Below, in pieces: positions 1 through 11,775 of a DNA stretch of 54,626 nucleotides (the stretch's first letter is position 1; each line of letters starts with the position of its first letter). The DNA comes from an uncultured Pseudomonadota bacterium (lineage in GTDB: Bacteria; Pseudomonadota; Gammaproteobacteria; Steroidobacterales; Steroidobacteraceae). The stretch spans positions 1 to 54,626 of the forward strand of contig CAIKZZ010000019.1 of assembly GCA_903832085.1 (NCBI GenBank), in the 5' to 3' direction. The notes below the pieces were generated by a model. It worked only from the letters and a program-made list of their open reading frames with translations, searched no databases and was not told the DNA's origin. A program made the position numbers and the translations under genes.

Positions 1-138
1 GGTCAGGCCACACTCAAGCCATGGGTATCTGACTCCGGCTGAGTTTAAGACGATAGAGTTCGAGAAGAGGAAATCATCAACCAACCAATGCGGGGCCAAT
101 CTCTAGCAATGGATGGTCCGAAGAAAGCCGGCAGGTCA
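1..138 (+). mobile_element. right end of an IS3-family insertion sequence (partial)
   Basis: The first 106 bases encode the C-terminus of an IS3-type DDE transposase. After it, about 32 bases lead to a terminus that reads TGACCTGCCGGC on the minus strand, which suits an IS3-family inverted repeat beginning with TGA. The boundary is placed at 138/139 because homology of the neighbouring binding-protein gene stops exactly there. The left end of the element and any target duplication lie outside the window. The boundary is an inference from the two flanking reading frames. Confidence 0.65.
2..106 (+). CDS. IS3-family transposase OrfB, C-terminal fragment
   Basis: Only the last 34 residues are present, and the gene enters from the left edge. 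The frame reads VRPHSSHGYLTPAEF followed by a basic tail ending in CGANL. This matches the conserved end of IS3-family OrfB integrases, typically RPHSALGYLSPAEF, which lies just after the third acidic residue of the DDE core. The catalytic residues themselves are outside the window, so activity cannot be judged. The gene ends 32 bases before the inferred terminal repeat, a usual arrangement. The family call is secure from the motif; the subgroup is not. Confidence 0.8.
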   Translation, partial: VRPHSSHGYLTPAEFKTIEFEKRKSSTNQCGANL

Positions 139-1392
139 CTCCCAACTATCGACTGAGACATCAACTCCGAGTGTTTCTTTCCACATCGCGGCGAGAGACA
201 GCATAACTAGACGGAACGTGCCGTCGGAAGGACTAATAATCCTAATTTTTAACGGTTTTTCGTTGTTATATCCGGCTGCTGAATACAGCAACCTTGCCCT
301 CATCACTCTCCCGCCATAACCATCAACCACCCATGGATAGCTAACTGGTGCGTACCCATTGATGCCCGTTGGGACGATGCCGTAAGCAGGCACCTGCCCG
401 GCACGCAAAATAACAGATGCAAGCTTCTCTCGATCAATCACTAGCGATAGCGCTTGCCGTAAACTTGGCGAATTACTCAGAACACCAGATCGGAGATTGA
501 AGGCAGCGAAAATTAGTGAAAGCTGCAATCTTAAATGTAGCTCTTGCGAATATTCCGCATCGCTGTCTTTTAGGTGAGAGGTCGGTAGCGAACTGGTAAC
601 GTCTACTTGATTAGCCTTGTAGCGTTTTACTTGAGAGGGCAAATCATCAATAACTAAATAATCGACATTTGCTACGCGCAAAGCGCTAGCATCCCAATAA
701 AACTTATTACGACTAAGTCTTAAAATGCTTGCTGGAAAACGATAACTCAATTCATAAGCGCCGTTAGACACAATAGCTTGGGATACCGCGCCCCGATCTA
801 TAACATCGGCGCTCTTATGTCGCGGATAAGTAACGGGATGCGCTAAGATGTTTATCAATTCCGGCGCTGGCGTCGTTAAAAAAATCTTCAGCGTCTTATC
901 ATTAACTGCTTGAACCCCAAGCTCGCTTGGCGGCAACTGTCCTAAAATTATTTCTTTCGCTCCCCTAATGCCTTTCAAAAGGTAACAACTAGGCGACGCG
1001 CTAGCAGGATCCACTGCTCTCCTAAGAGCCCTAACGAAATCTTGTGCGGTTACTTGCTCGCCATTGGACCAACGAGCGCTGTCTCTCAATCTAAAAATAT
1101 ACTCGGTACCAGTTGCCGAAACGGACCAAGTGTCTGCTACGCCCCCAACGATTTCACCCAGAGGAGATTCAGCCGTCAGGCCTTCGAATAAGTCACGCAA
1201 GATTTCAAAGCTAGTCGTGTCGCCGGCACGCTGCGGATCTAGCGAAGATGGCTCAGAAGTTATTGTGCGGCGCAGCACGTTTCCCACCGGTTCTATGCCC
1301 TGCCTACCAGGCATACGACTATCGTCACAGCCATAGGCAAGCAACCCAAGGGCGCAAAGCCAGCAACCGCGCCTGCCAGTGAATTTCTTCAC
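136..1392 (-). pseudogene. oligopeptide ABC transporter substrate-binding protein, 3'-truncated
   Basis: The encoded 418 residues match the SBP_bac_5/OppA family, which delivers peptides to an inner-membrane ABC importer from the periplasm. A basic N-terminus, hydrophobic stretch and Cys22 (LLAYGC) suggest a lipoprotein signal, though the lipobox is imperfect. The mature part opens with the family's typical LRRTITSEPSSLDPQ segment. Full OppA proteins are about 530 residues, so roughly 110 C-terminal residues are missing, including part of the second lobe of the peptide-binding cleft. The frame ends at VDSWE, just where family members continue with Trp, and the stop TGA coincides with the inferred IS3 terminus. 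No permease or ATPase genes are adjacent. It is most likely a pseudogene made by the insertion. Confidence 0.8.
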
Positions 1393-1563
1393 GTTTTTTT
1401 CACTTATTCGACAAACATTAGTCGACAGGCCGAATTAAACTGATGTTGTCGCACGGACACCTCGTAAACCTTTCCCATCATGGGCAAGCTACTTGGAGCA
1501 TCCATGCACACACGAAGTTAAGTCAACAACCTGCCAAATAAAGATATATGGAGATCAACTAAA

Positions 1564-1737
1564 ATGCGACCACGAATTTTCGCTGCCTTAGCCGCAATCT
1601 CAACAATAACCTTTATGGTGCATTCCGCTAGCGCCGTACCACCTTCGAGCTCACCAAGGACCATTCGCCCATCTGGCATAACAGGCGGAGCAATTGTCCC
1701 CACTAAAAAACCCGCGCCTCCCAGCGCTCAGCAATAA
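1564..1737 (+). CDS. small exported peptide, unknown function
   Basis: A 57-codon frame starts at ATG with a GGAG ribosome site about ten bases upstream. The product has a clear signal peptide: a basic start (MRPR), a hydrophobic core and an ASA cleavage motif after residue 24. The predicted mature peptide is only about 33 residues, rich in Pro, Ser and Thr with a basic patch (TKKP) and no cysteine. I do not recognise a family. A perfect hairpin lies just downstream and could end its transcript. The signal peptide plus ribosome site make it a credible gene; the function is unknown. Frames on the opposite strand here look like shadows. Confidence 0.5.
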   Translation: MRPRIFAALAAISTITFMVHSASAVPPSSSPRTIRPSGITGGAIVPTKKPAPPSAQQ

Positions 1738-1756
1738 CCAACTATTGCACGTGCCG

Positions 1757-1795
1757 GTGGCGCAAACTGCCCCTAAGACAAACAGTTTGCGCCAC
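1757..1795 (+). terminator. perfect 13-bp hairpin, possible terminator
   Basis: GTGGCGCAAACTG at 1757-1769 pairs perfectly with CAGTTTGCGCCAC at 1783-1795 around a 13-base loop. There is no T-run on either side, so it is a poor intrinsic terminator by sequence. It lies between the small exported peptide gene and the DUF6502-like pair. Confidence 0.4.
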
Positions 1796-1866
1796 TCATA
1801 GACTGACCCACCAGTTTTCCAGTGGCACATGGTAATCACTAGTAGGCATAAAACGCATTTCACCGC

Positions 1867-2676
1867 ATGACAGGCATCAATTCACTCCACAAGAATGCGA
1901 CCTCTAAGCTGATTCACACAGTGGTACTACACCTCGCCAGATACTTGTTGCCGAGAGGTTTTGGCTACGGCGACTTCGCCGAGGTATCGAAAAAAGCATT
2001 TTCGCATGCGGCTGAAGATCAAATGAATCAGCGTGGAGACAGACCGACAAACTCGCGGATAGCAGCTATAACTGGCCTATCAAGAGCAGAGATCGCCCGC
2101 ATTAAGAAACTTGATGGGTTACACACAAGCAATGGCAAACACCAACGTACAGAGCGGGTTATGCATGGCTGGTACACGGATCCAACATTCAATGATGCGA
2201 ATGGGTCCCCACGCATATTAGACATTCAAGGCGCAGGTTCGTTTTCCCTACTCGTAAAGCGCTATAGTGGGGACATACCAACAAAAGCTGTTCTCAACGA
2301 GCTAAAGGCATCATCAATGATAAGAGTTTTGCCTGACGGTAGACTCGAAGCCCTGCGCCGCCACTACCTCGTCGAGTCTAAAGATCAGCCTGATACAGAA
2401 AACATAACAATGAATGCCGATATATTTCTTAGATCCCTTGGCTCTGATAAATCTATCTCCGAAACTTCATCCGGGCGCGTGAGCGTCGATTTTTCAGGTC
2501 CGATACCTACATCAGTACGAAGAACTATCGCTACCAGAATCACTCGCTTTTTAGACGGGCTGTCCGACTATATAAATGGCGAGTCCCAGAAGCACCAAGA
2601 TAGAGAAAACCTTAGCCCCGACAGGTCAAGTCAGATAGACATAATTATTGTTAAATCGGAACTTTCCAAAAAGTGA
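1867..2676 (+). CDS. DUF6502-like protein with N-terminal helix-turn-helix-like segment
   Basis: The 269-residue protein resembles the DUF6502 family of uncharacterised gammaproteobacterial proteins. Residues 20-50 carry the family-like LARYLLPRGFGYGDFAEVSKK stretch, and residues 61-82 (TNSRIAAITGLSRAEIARIK) look like a helix-turn-helix. A second conserved block spans about 98-153, centred on GAGSFSLL. There are no signal peptide or membrane segments, so it is probably cytoplasmic. The next gene begins 21 bases downstream and shares the second block, indicating an old tandem duplication and probably one transcript. A DNA-binding role is an inference from the helix-turn-helix alone. Confidence 0.6.
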   Translation: MTGINSLHKNATSKLIHTVVLHLARYLLPRGFGYGDFAEVSKKAFSHAAEDQMNQRGDRPTNSRIAAITGLSRAEIARIKKLDGLHTSNGKHQRTERVMHGWYTDPTFNDANGSPRILDIQGAGSFSLLVKRYSGDIPTKAVLNELKASSMIRVLPDGRLEALRRHYLVESKDQPDTENITMNADIFLRSLGSDKSISETSSGRVSVDFSGPIPTSVRRTIATRITRFLDGLSDYINGESQKHQDRENLSPDRSSQIDIIIVKSELSKK

Positions 2677-2697
2677 TAAAAGAAAATCGGCACTCAC

Positions 2698-5440
<2,743 letters not shown>

Positions 5441-6595
5441 TCAGGCGCGGGGCCGCTGACGACTTAAGGCCGCGAGCCGTTCGAAGTGCACCAGTTCCTC
5501 ACGCAGTGTCAGCACTCGCTGCCCAGTCAGTCGCATACCGGCGTCATCGTACAAGACGCCTCCCAAGCGATCTGCCAAACGCCGCGCCGTCGCCATCAAA
5601 TCATCAAAACACTGCGGGGCTGGCAACGGCCCTGGAAACACAGCAAACACTGTCACGCCAGGCACTGAACTCGCATCCATCGTCGCAAGGTCGAAGGTGC
5701 CAGGCTCCACCAAACTGGCCACGCTGTAGAGCGTTCCGGCGTTCTCAAATTGGCGATGAAAAATTGCATAGCGCCCGAACTGAATGCCCTCGCGCTCCAG
5801 CGCGGCGCGCAAGGTACTTCCCTCAATACGGCCACGCTCACGTGCCATCAGCCGAATAGAGACGATGCGCTGCTGCCGCGGGGAGACCTCGGCTTTTGCT
5901 GAAGGGACCGGCACGGCCGCCTCCTCAGCAAACTGTGACGGCTCCACAGGCGCAGCAGCTAAGGTCGCATCAGCCCCATTCGCATCGGGCATAGCGGGCA
6001 TGACGAGCGTTGGCGGCACCGGCACTCCATCGACATGATAAGTTGGCACCGACTCATCTTCAGGGCTTGCCGCAATAAACGCCGGTATGGGTGGCGGCGG
6101 TGGCGCCTGTGCCGTCTCGCTGCGCTCCGGCTGCCTGAGCGTGCGCTCACGCGCACGCAGATCGGCTGACGCTGTCCATGGCGAAGCTGACGGATCAGTC
6201 TCCACTGCACTTGGCGCCTCGGTAATGCGCTGCGGGGTCGCGAGCACAACCTCTGCCAAATCATCCGGCAAATCATTGATCGTCACTAGAGGCGGATCAG
6301 CCGACGGGATCGGTCGCTCCGCCAAGGTCGCTCGCATGACAGACAATGGTGCAGCCACCTCTGGACTGTCCGAATCATGATCGTTAAAACCCGTGTCACG
6401 CGTATCAAAGCGAGGCTCTTGTCTGTCATGCCCGCGCTCATGGATCCGCTCGGTGCGCTCGTGGATGCGCTCTACCGGCCGGATGCTTGGATCATCACTC
6501 GCGAGCGTGCCGCGCCGACGCTCCCACCACCACAAGCCGATGATAAAAGCGCCCCCGACGGCCCCCAAAATAAGTCGCAACTGAGTGATATCCAT
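5441..6595 (-). CDS. zipA: cell division protein ZipA
   Basis: ZipA anchors FtsZ to the inner membrane at the division site. The 384-residue protein starts with MDITQLRLILGAVGGAF, a single N-terminal membrane span followed by a Trp-rich and basic edge. A long low-complexity Pro/Ala/acidic linker runs to about residue 240. The C-terminal 140 residues form the FtsZ-binding ZipA_C domain. The linker is longer than in Escherichia coli ZipA (about 330 residues in total). It lies 5 bases after smc and 6 before ligA, an arrangement widespread in gammaproteobacteria, and is probably in one transcript with them. Confidence 0.93.
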   Translation of the reverse strand: MDITQLRLILGAVGGAFIIGLWWWERRRGTLASDDPSIRPVERIHERTERIHERGHDRQEPRFDTRDTGFNDHDSDSPEVAAPLSVMRATLAERPIPSADPPLVTINDLPDDLAEVVLATPQRITEAPSAVETDPSASPWTASADLRARERTLRQPERSETAQAPPPPPIPAFIAASPEDESVPTYHVDGVPVPPTLVMPAMPDANGADATLAAAPVEPSQFAEEAAVPVPSAKAEVSPRQQRIVSIRLMARERGRIEGSTLRAALEREGIQFGRYAIFHRQFENAGTLYSVASLVEPGTFDLATMDASSVPGVTVFAVFPGPLPAPQCFDDLMATARRLADRLGGVLYDDAGMRLTGQRVLTLREELVHFERLAALSRQRPRA

Positions 6596-6600
6596 GTGCG

Positions 6601-9600
6601 CTACCCCGCCGCCGCCATCCGAAGCGCCTCATCCACGTCAACCGAAACAAGCCGTGATACACCAGGCTCATTCATGGTGACGCCAACCAATTGCCGCGCA
6701 AGTTCCATCGTATTTTTGTTATGCGTAATAAACACGAACTGCACCCGCTCAGACATCTCTCGGACAATATCGCAGAATCGCCCGACGTTATGATCATCGA
6801 GCGGCGCATCGACTTCGTCCAACAAGCAAAATGGCGCTGGATTGAGCTCAAAGATTGAAAATACAAGCGCCACCGCAGTCAGCGCTTTCTCACCACCGGA
6901 CAACTGACTGATGGTGGAATTGCGCTTGCCCGGCGGTCGTGCCATGACCGTCACTCCGGCCGCAAGCACGTCATCACCCGTTAACTCAAGATACGCACTA
7001 CCACCGCCAAAGAGTTTTGGGAACTTGGCTTGCAGCCCCTCATTGACCTTATCGAAGGTATCTTGGAAGCGCTCGCGAGTCTCACGATCAATCTTTCGAA
7101 TCGCCTGCTCAAGCGTATTTAACGCCTCGGTCAAATCATTAAACTGTCGATCCAAATACTCTTTACGCTCTGTCTGTTCTTTGAATTCATCGATTGCGGC
7201 GAGATTCACTGGCCCCAACCGCTCAATCTTGCCCGTAACCTCGGCCAACTGAGTTTCCCAGACCTGCGCGGTTGCATCTTCAGCAAGCGCGCCGACCACA
7301 GCGTCGAACTCAAAGCGCGTTGCAGCAAACTGCTCCTGCAATGACTCCCTACGCACACGAGTCTCTTGCGCGGCTAGCGCTGCGGCATTCGTGGCTTGGC
7401 GAGCTGACTCAACCACACCTTCAGCTGCGATACGTGCCTCATCAAGCGACCTAAAGTCTGCCTCCGCGGCCTCAACACTCGCGCGCGCGCCCGCCAACTC
7501 ATGTTCGCTGTCCACACGCTTTGCAAGTAATCCATCGAGCTCTCGTTGCTGCTGTGCCAACGGCTCCTCACCGACCTGCAACTGTTTTTCCAAATCGGCA
7601 CGTCGTGCGCTGAATTGATCCATCTGCGCTTTCAAGCGCGCAAGACCAGTCGCAAGGGAGGTCAGCGACGAACGACGCGCTTCGCAACCAATCGCGACCT
7701 CTTGCAATGCCCGCTGTGCACTCTGTGCATCCATGCGCGCACCCTGCAACGCGTCACGTAGCTGTTCACGCTCAAGCTCAAACTCAGGCCGCCGTGACTC
7801 ATGAGTCTGCATCATCTCTAAAGCAGCCTCGAGTGCCTGACGAGCAACGCGCGTCTCTCCATCGGCTGTCTTAATTTCAATCTCAATCTCCACAAGCTCC
7901 GCCGTCAACCGCGTCAAGCGCTCGCCTGCCTGTGCAATGCGTGACTGGGCTGCTGCGAGTTGCCCTTTCAGCTCCACATGTCTGCTATGCAGCCGGTTGA
8001 CATTCTCTTGGGTATTTTCCCGCGCGCGCTCAAGCTCGCCCACCTGATCGCGCGCCGCTGTCAGCGCTTGCTCGAGCGTCGCAAGCTCGGTCTGTGCGGC
8101 GATCACCTGTTCGCGAGCTGCAGTCAGCTCAACTTCTCGTTCAATGACGCCCGCATGAGCATCCTGATCCCGACTCACTCGCAGCCAGTCCTGACCCAAC
8201 CAAACACCATCACGCGTGATGACTGACTCCCCCGCAGCAAGCGTTGCGCGCCGCGCCAGCGCTTCTTGCAGGTTTTCCACCGCATAGACACCGCGCAACC
8301 ACGACTCAATCGCTGCAGGGCCACTCACCTTTGCGATCAGCTCAGTCGCAGGTCGGCCGGTACTTGTACCTGGCTCGGCACCCACAAACGTGACTTGACC
8401 CACGGTTAAATCGCCAACCAAGGCCGCGACCGCATCAAGCCCATCGACACAGACCGCCTCGAGGTAACTGCCAAGCACCGTCTCAACGGCACGTGACCAA
8501 CCTTTAGCGACCTTCATCTGCTGAGCAAGTCGCGGGCGCTTAGCGAGCGCGTGGCCCTCAAGCCAATCCACCACCTTGCCCTTCACTTGACCAAGCGCTG
8601 CCTGCTGCAAGGCTTCAAGCGATACTTGGCTGCCACGCGCGCGCGATAACTCCGCGCGTACCTTATCGATATCTATCTGCAAAGCGCGCTCACGTTCTCG
8701 CGCCTGCTGAAGATTTGCCAGCAGTGCGCTGAGACTTCCGCGCGCCTGCTCGCCTTCGGTAGCGGCCGCCCGCTCACTTGCAAGCAGCGCTGTGATATCG
8801 CTATCTGCATTGAAGGCACTCAGTTCGGCGCGCTCTTTCTCTAAGCGCTCCTGCTGAGTAAGACTGCGGCGTAGTCGGCCATCGAGCTGCTCAATTCGAG
8901 CGCGCTCAACCATCGCTTTCTGGCCAGACTCGCTTGCCTCTTTGGTGAAGACTTCCCAGCGTTGCTGCCAGCCTTGCATGGCCTGCTCAGCAACACCCAA
9001 CTGGTCGCGCGCAGCCGCTTCATGTGCCTGCGCAACGGCCAACGCGGGCTCAAGCTCGGCGAGCTGCTCTGCGTGCGCCGCTCGATCTGCCTCATCGCGA
9101 GCATACAAACTCGAGGCCTGCGCATGACCACCATCGGCATCCGCGAGATCCGTGCGCTGGCGGGCGCGCAGCTCACGCGCATGCAAAATTGCCTGCTCAC
9201 AACGCGCAGCCTCTGCGCCAGCTTGATAATAACGAGCCTGTACGGCATTGAGCGCTTCGCTTTCACGCGTATGGCGTTCACGACCCTTTTCGATAGCGCT
9301 TTCTGCTGCACGTAGACCGGCAATCGCAGCTTCCAATGCGATTTCACGCTCACGCGCCAAACCGCCACGCTGTGCAGACTCACGCTCAAGCTCACCTAAT
9401 TTCAATGCCAACAATTCGGCGTGCAGCTTGCGCTCTTCTTCTTTTAGAGTCTGGTAGCGCTTCGCTGTCGCAGCCTGACGCTGCAGATGACGAATCTGTT
9501 TATCTAACTCTTCACGTAGATCATTCAACCGATCTAAGTTTTCGCGCGTATGAGAAATTCGGTTCTCGGTCTCGCGACGCCGTTCTTTGTATTTAGAAAT

Positions 9601-10107
9601 GCCGGCTGCTTCTTCAAGAAACGCGCGCAGATCATCTGGCTTCGCTTCAATGAGCCGCGAGATCATCCCCTGCTCAATAATGGCGTAGCTACGGGTCCCC
9701 AAACCCGTACCTAAAAACAGTTGCGTTATGTCCTTGCGACGGCACTTCGAGCCGTTGATGAAATATGTCGACTGTCCGTCACGCGATACCTGGCGCTTGA
9801 GAGACACTTCAGCGTAAGCGGCATAAGGACCCGCGAGCGTGCCATCCGCGTTGTCAAAAACCATTTCAACCGAGGCGTTACCGACAGGCTTGCGTCCGGT
9901 AGCACCATTAAAAATCACGTCGGTCATGTCGTTGCCGCGCAAATGCTTCGCGGATATCTCACCCATTACCCAGCGCACTGCGTCGATGATATTGGACTTA
10001 CCGCAGCCATTAGGACCCACGACACCAATCAGATTGGACGGAAATTGCACCGTGGTCGGGTCAACAAAAGACTTAAATCCTGCCAACTTTAGCTTAGATA
10101 AACGCAT
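6601..10107 (-). CDS. smc: chromosome segregation ATPase SMC
   Basis: SMC dimers compact and organise the chromosome with ScpA and ScpB. The protein has 1168 residues, close to the bacterial norm. The Walker A motif GPNGCGKS is at residues 31-38. Two long coiled-coil stretches rich in Glu, Arg, Ala and Gln flank a hinge domain around residues 515-640. The C-terminal head carries the signature LSGGEKAL and a Walker B ending CLLDEVDAPLDD. Presence of SMC rather than MukB points away from Enterobacterales. It is first in the smc-zipA-ligA cluster and is divergent from queF. Confidence 0.97.
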   Translation of the reverse strand: MRLSKLKLAGFKSFVDPTTVQFPSNLIGVVGPNGCGKSNIIDAVRWVMGEISAKHLRGNDMTDVIFNGATGRKPVGNASVEMVFDNADGTLAGPYAAYAEVSLKRQVSRDGQSTYFINGSKCRRKDITQLFLGTGLGTRSYAIIEQGMISRLIEAKPDDLRAFLEEAAGISKYKERRRETENRISHTRENLDRLNDLREELDKQIRHLQRQAATAKRYQTLKEEERKLHAELLALKLGELERESAQRGGLAREREIALEAAIAGLRAAESAIEKGRERHTRESEALNAVQARYYQAGAEAARCEQAILHARELRARQRTDLADADGGHAQASSLYARDEADRAAHAEQLAELEPALAVAQAHEAAARDQLGVAEQAMQGWQQRWEVFTKEASESGQKAMVERARIEQLDGRLRRSLTQQERLEKERAELSAFNADSDITALLASERAAATEGEQARGSLSALLANLQQARERERALQIDIDKVRAELSRARGSQVSLEALQQAALGQVKGKVVDWLEGHALAKRPRLAQQMKVAKGWSRAVETVLGSYLEAVCVDGLDAVAALVGDLTVGQVTFVGAEPGTSTGRPATELIAKVSGPAAIESWLRGVYAVENLQEALARRATLAAGESVITRDGVWLGQDWLRVSRDQDAHAGVIEREVELTAAREQVIAAQTELATLEQALTAARDQVGELERARENTQENVNRLHSRHVELKGQLAAAQSRIAQAGERLTRLTAELVEIEIEIKTADGETRVARQALEAALEMMQTHESRRPEFELEREQLRDALQGARMDAQSAQRALQEVAIGCEARRSSLTSLATGLARLKAQMDQFSARRADLEKQLQVGEEPLAQQQRELDGLLAKRVDSEHELAGARASVEAAEADFRSLDEARIAAEGVVESARQATNAAALAAQETRVRRESLQEQFAATRFEFDAVVGALAEDATAQVWETQLAEVTGKIERLGPVNLAAIDEFKEQTERKEYLDRQFNDLTEALNTLEQAIRKIDRETRERFQDTFDKVNEGLQAKFPKLFGGGSAYLELTGDDVLAAGVTVMARPPGKRNSTISQLSGGEKALTAVALVFSIFELNPAPFCLLDEVDAPLDDHNVGRFCDIVREMSERVQFVFITHNKNTMELARQLVGVTMNEPGVSRLVSVDVDEALRMAAAG

Positions 10108-10247
10108 GTGCTCGCCTGAAACCTCAAGAGTTAAGTTGCCCGCACGCGACGACCCACTGGGGGAGTCCGACGCGCACGTAGTGCCGCTCGCTTACGTAGT
10201 GTAGAGTACGCGGCCTTCGAAGACGACCCGCTCGGTGAACGAAAATT

Positions 10248-10664
10248 ATGCCCGCCAATGATGTCGCGCCCGCAGCCCCAAGCCGCCCGCAAACACACCT
10301 CGATACCTTCCCGAACCCCAACCCGGAACGGGATTACACCATCCGCATCAGAATGCCGGAATTCAGCTGTCTGTGCCCAAAAACAGGCCAGCCTGACTTT
10401 GCGGAGCTGGTGCTTGAGTACATTCCAGGCGCTACCTGCGTTGAGCTAAAGGGCCTAAAACTGTACATCTGGTCGTTCCGCGATCGGGGCGCGTTTCATG
10501 AAGCCGTCACCAACGAGATTTTAAATACCTTGATCGCTGCCACACAGCCGCGTTTTATGCGTCTGACAGGGATATTTAACGTACGGGGCGGCGTTTATAC
10601 CAGCGTTGTGGCAGAGCATCGTCAGCCCGGATGGCAAGCACCCACGGCAGTTCAATTGCCATAG
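10248..10664 (+). CDS. queF: NADPH-dependent 7-cyano-7-deazaguanine reductase QueF
   Basis: QueF reduces the nitrile preQ0 to the amine preQ1 in queuosine biosynthesis. The 138-residue length marks the short, YkvM-like subfamily rather than the long two-lobed type. The active site is in [12 protein letters not shown], with the expected nucleophile Cys43 and acid Asp50 spaced as in Bacillus subtilis Cys55/Asp62. The QueF motif follows as [21 protein letters not shown]. The first 25 residues are Pro/Ala-rich and poorly conserved, so the true start could be later. It is divergent from smc and upstream of dksA. Confidence 0.93.
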   Translation: MPANDVAPAAPSRPQTHLDTFPNPNPERDYTIRIRMPEFSCLCPKTGQPDFAELVLEYIPGATCVELKGLKLYIWSFRDRGAFHEAVTNEILNTLIAATQPRFMRLTGIFNVRGGVYTSVVAEHRQPGWQAPTAVQLP

Positions 10665-10827
10665 CGAGCACACCGTACCGGAACAGAGCAGCAACCCTGT
10701 GCCGAGCGCGGTAGAATCAACCGCAGTTTAAGATAGGATCAAGACCACAGAGTCCAGAACTACACGGGTAAGGCATCATCGTCACGAGACCGGCGCCTAA
10801 CCAGTTACACATCGGATGGAGCATTAG

Positions 10828-11775
10828 ATGGCCGCAAAGAAGCCTGTAAAGCCCAAAAAACCCGTCGCGAAAACGACGGCCAGCAAGAGTAGCAGCAGCA
10901 AATCGGCGTCAGTCGCCGCAGCTAAGCGCAAATCAACGTTGAAGGTCAAACCCCTGTCTAAAGTCCCCGCGAAACCGGCTAAACCTGCCGTGAAGAAAGC
11001 AGCGCCTCCAGCCAAAGCTGCAAGCAAAACCGCTAGCAAGCCTGTGAAAGTCGCGCCCAAAGCGGTAAAGCCCGTCGCAAAGCCTGCGCCGAAGTCGGTC
11101 GCACCAGCCAAACCGATTGCCGCCAAAGCGCCAGTGGTCGCTCCGAGCAAGGCCGCCGGCACCAGCAAGGCCACAGCAGCCAAACCCGCGCCGGCAAAAC
11201 TGGTCCCCATTCGTACCGCATCGGGCAAACAGGTGACCGTCACCTCGACCGGCAAAGCGCCACCGCCCATTCCGGTACGGCCGCGCCCGGCATTGTCACC
11301 AGTGCGCGATGCCGACGGCCGTGATCGCTCCTTGGCCTTATTGTCTGGGCCCCGCGACGTCAAGCCCTATGTCGTCAAGAAGGGCGAGCCGTACATGAGC
11401 AAGCTGCAGCTTGAGCATTTCCGGCTCATTCTGTCGACGTGGAAGCGCGATCTGATGGAAGAAGTCGACCGCACCGTCACTCACATGAAAGATGAAGCGG
11501 CAAATCCACCGGATCCAAACGATCGAGCGACACTCGAATCAGAGTTCAGTCTGGAACTGCGTACGCGCGACCGCGAACGCAAACTGATCCGAAAGATTGA
11601 CGAGGCACTAGGGCGTATCGAGGACGGTAGCTACGGCTATTGCCTTGAGACGGGTGAAGAAATCGGCATCAAGCGCCTAGAAGCGAGACCTGTTGCAACC
11701 CTCTCAATCGAGGCGCAGGAACGCCGCGAGCGCCGCGAAAAACAGTACGGTGACCGAGACGACCGCTTCCGCTGA
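10828..11775 (+). CDS. dksA: RNA polymerase-binding factor DksA with long basic N-terminal extension
   Basis: DksA binds in the RNA polymerase secondary channel and works with ppGpp in the stringent response. The conserved part begins at Met190. The coiled-coil tip has the functional DPNDRA motif (Asp229, Asp232, Ala234), equivalent to DxxDxA in Escherichia coli. Residues 1-189 form an extension rich in Lys, Ala and Pro that resembles histone H1-like tails. Of the four zinc cysteines only Cys272 remains; the others are Thr275, Ser293 and Ala296. The fold would therefore have to be stable without zinc, as in Pseudomonas DksA2. The gene overlaps the start of gluQ. Confidence 0.92.
   Translation: MAAKKPVKPKKPVAKTTASKSSSSKSASVAAAKRKSTLKVKPLSKVPAKPAKPAVKKAAPPAKAASKTASKPVKVAPKAVKPVAKPAPKSVAPAKPIAAKAPVVAPSKAAGTSKATAAKPAPAKLVPIRTASGKQVTVTSTGKAPPPIPVRPRPALSPVRDADGRDRSLALLSGPRDVKPYVVKKGEPYMSKLQLEHFRLILSTWKRDLMEEVDRTVTHMKDEAANPPDPNDRATLESEFSLELRTRDRERKLIRKIDEALGRIEDGSYGYCLETGEEIGIKRLEARPVATLSIEAQERRERREKQYGDRDDRFR

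Noticed and set aside
1518-1863. Two minus-strand frames between the OppA remnant and the DUF6502-like gene
   Set aside because: No ribosome site or family; the plus-strand small exported peptide explains the first, and the hairpin lies inside the second.
10824-11363. Long minus-strand frame opposite dksA with membrane-like Ala/Leu/Gly composition
   Set aside because: It mirrors the Lys/Ala/Pro repeats of the real DksA extension; no ribosome site or family.
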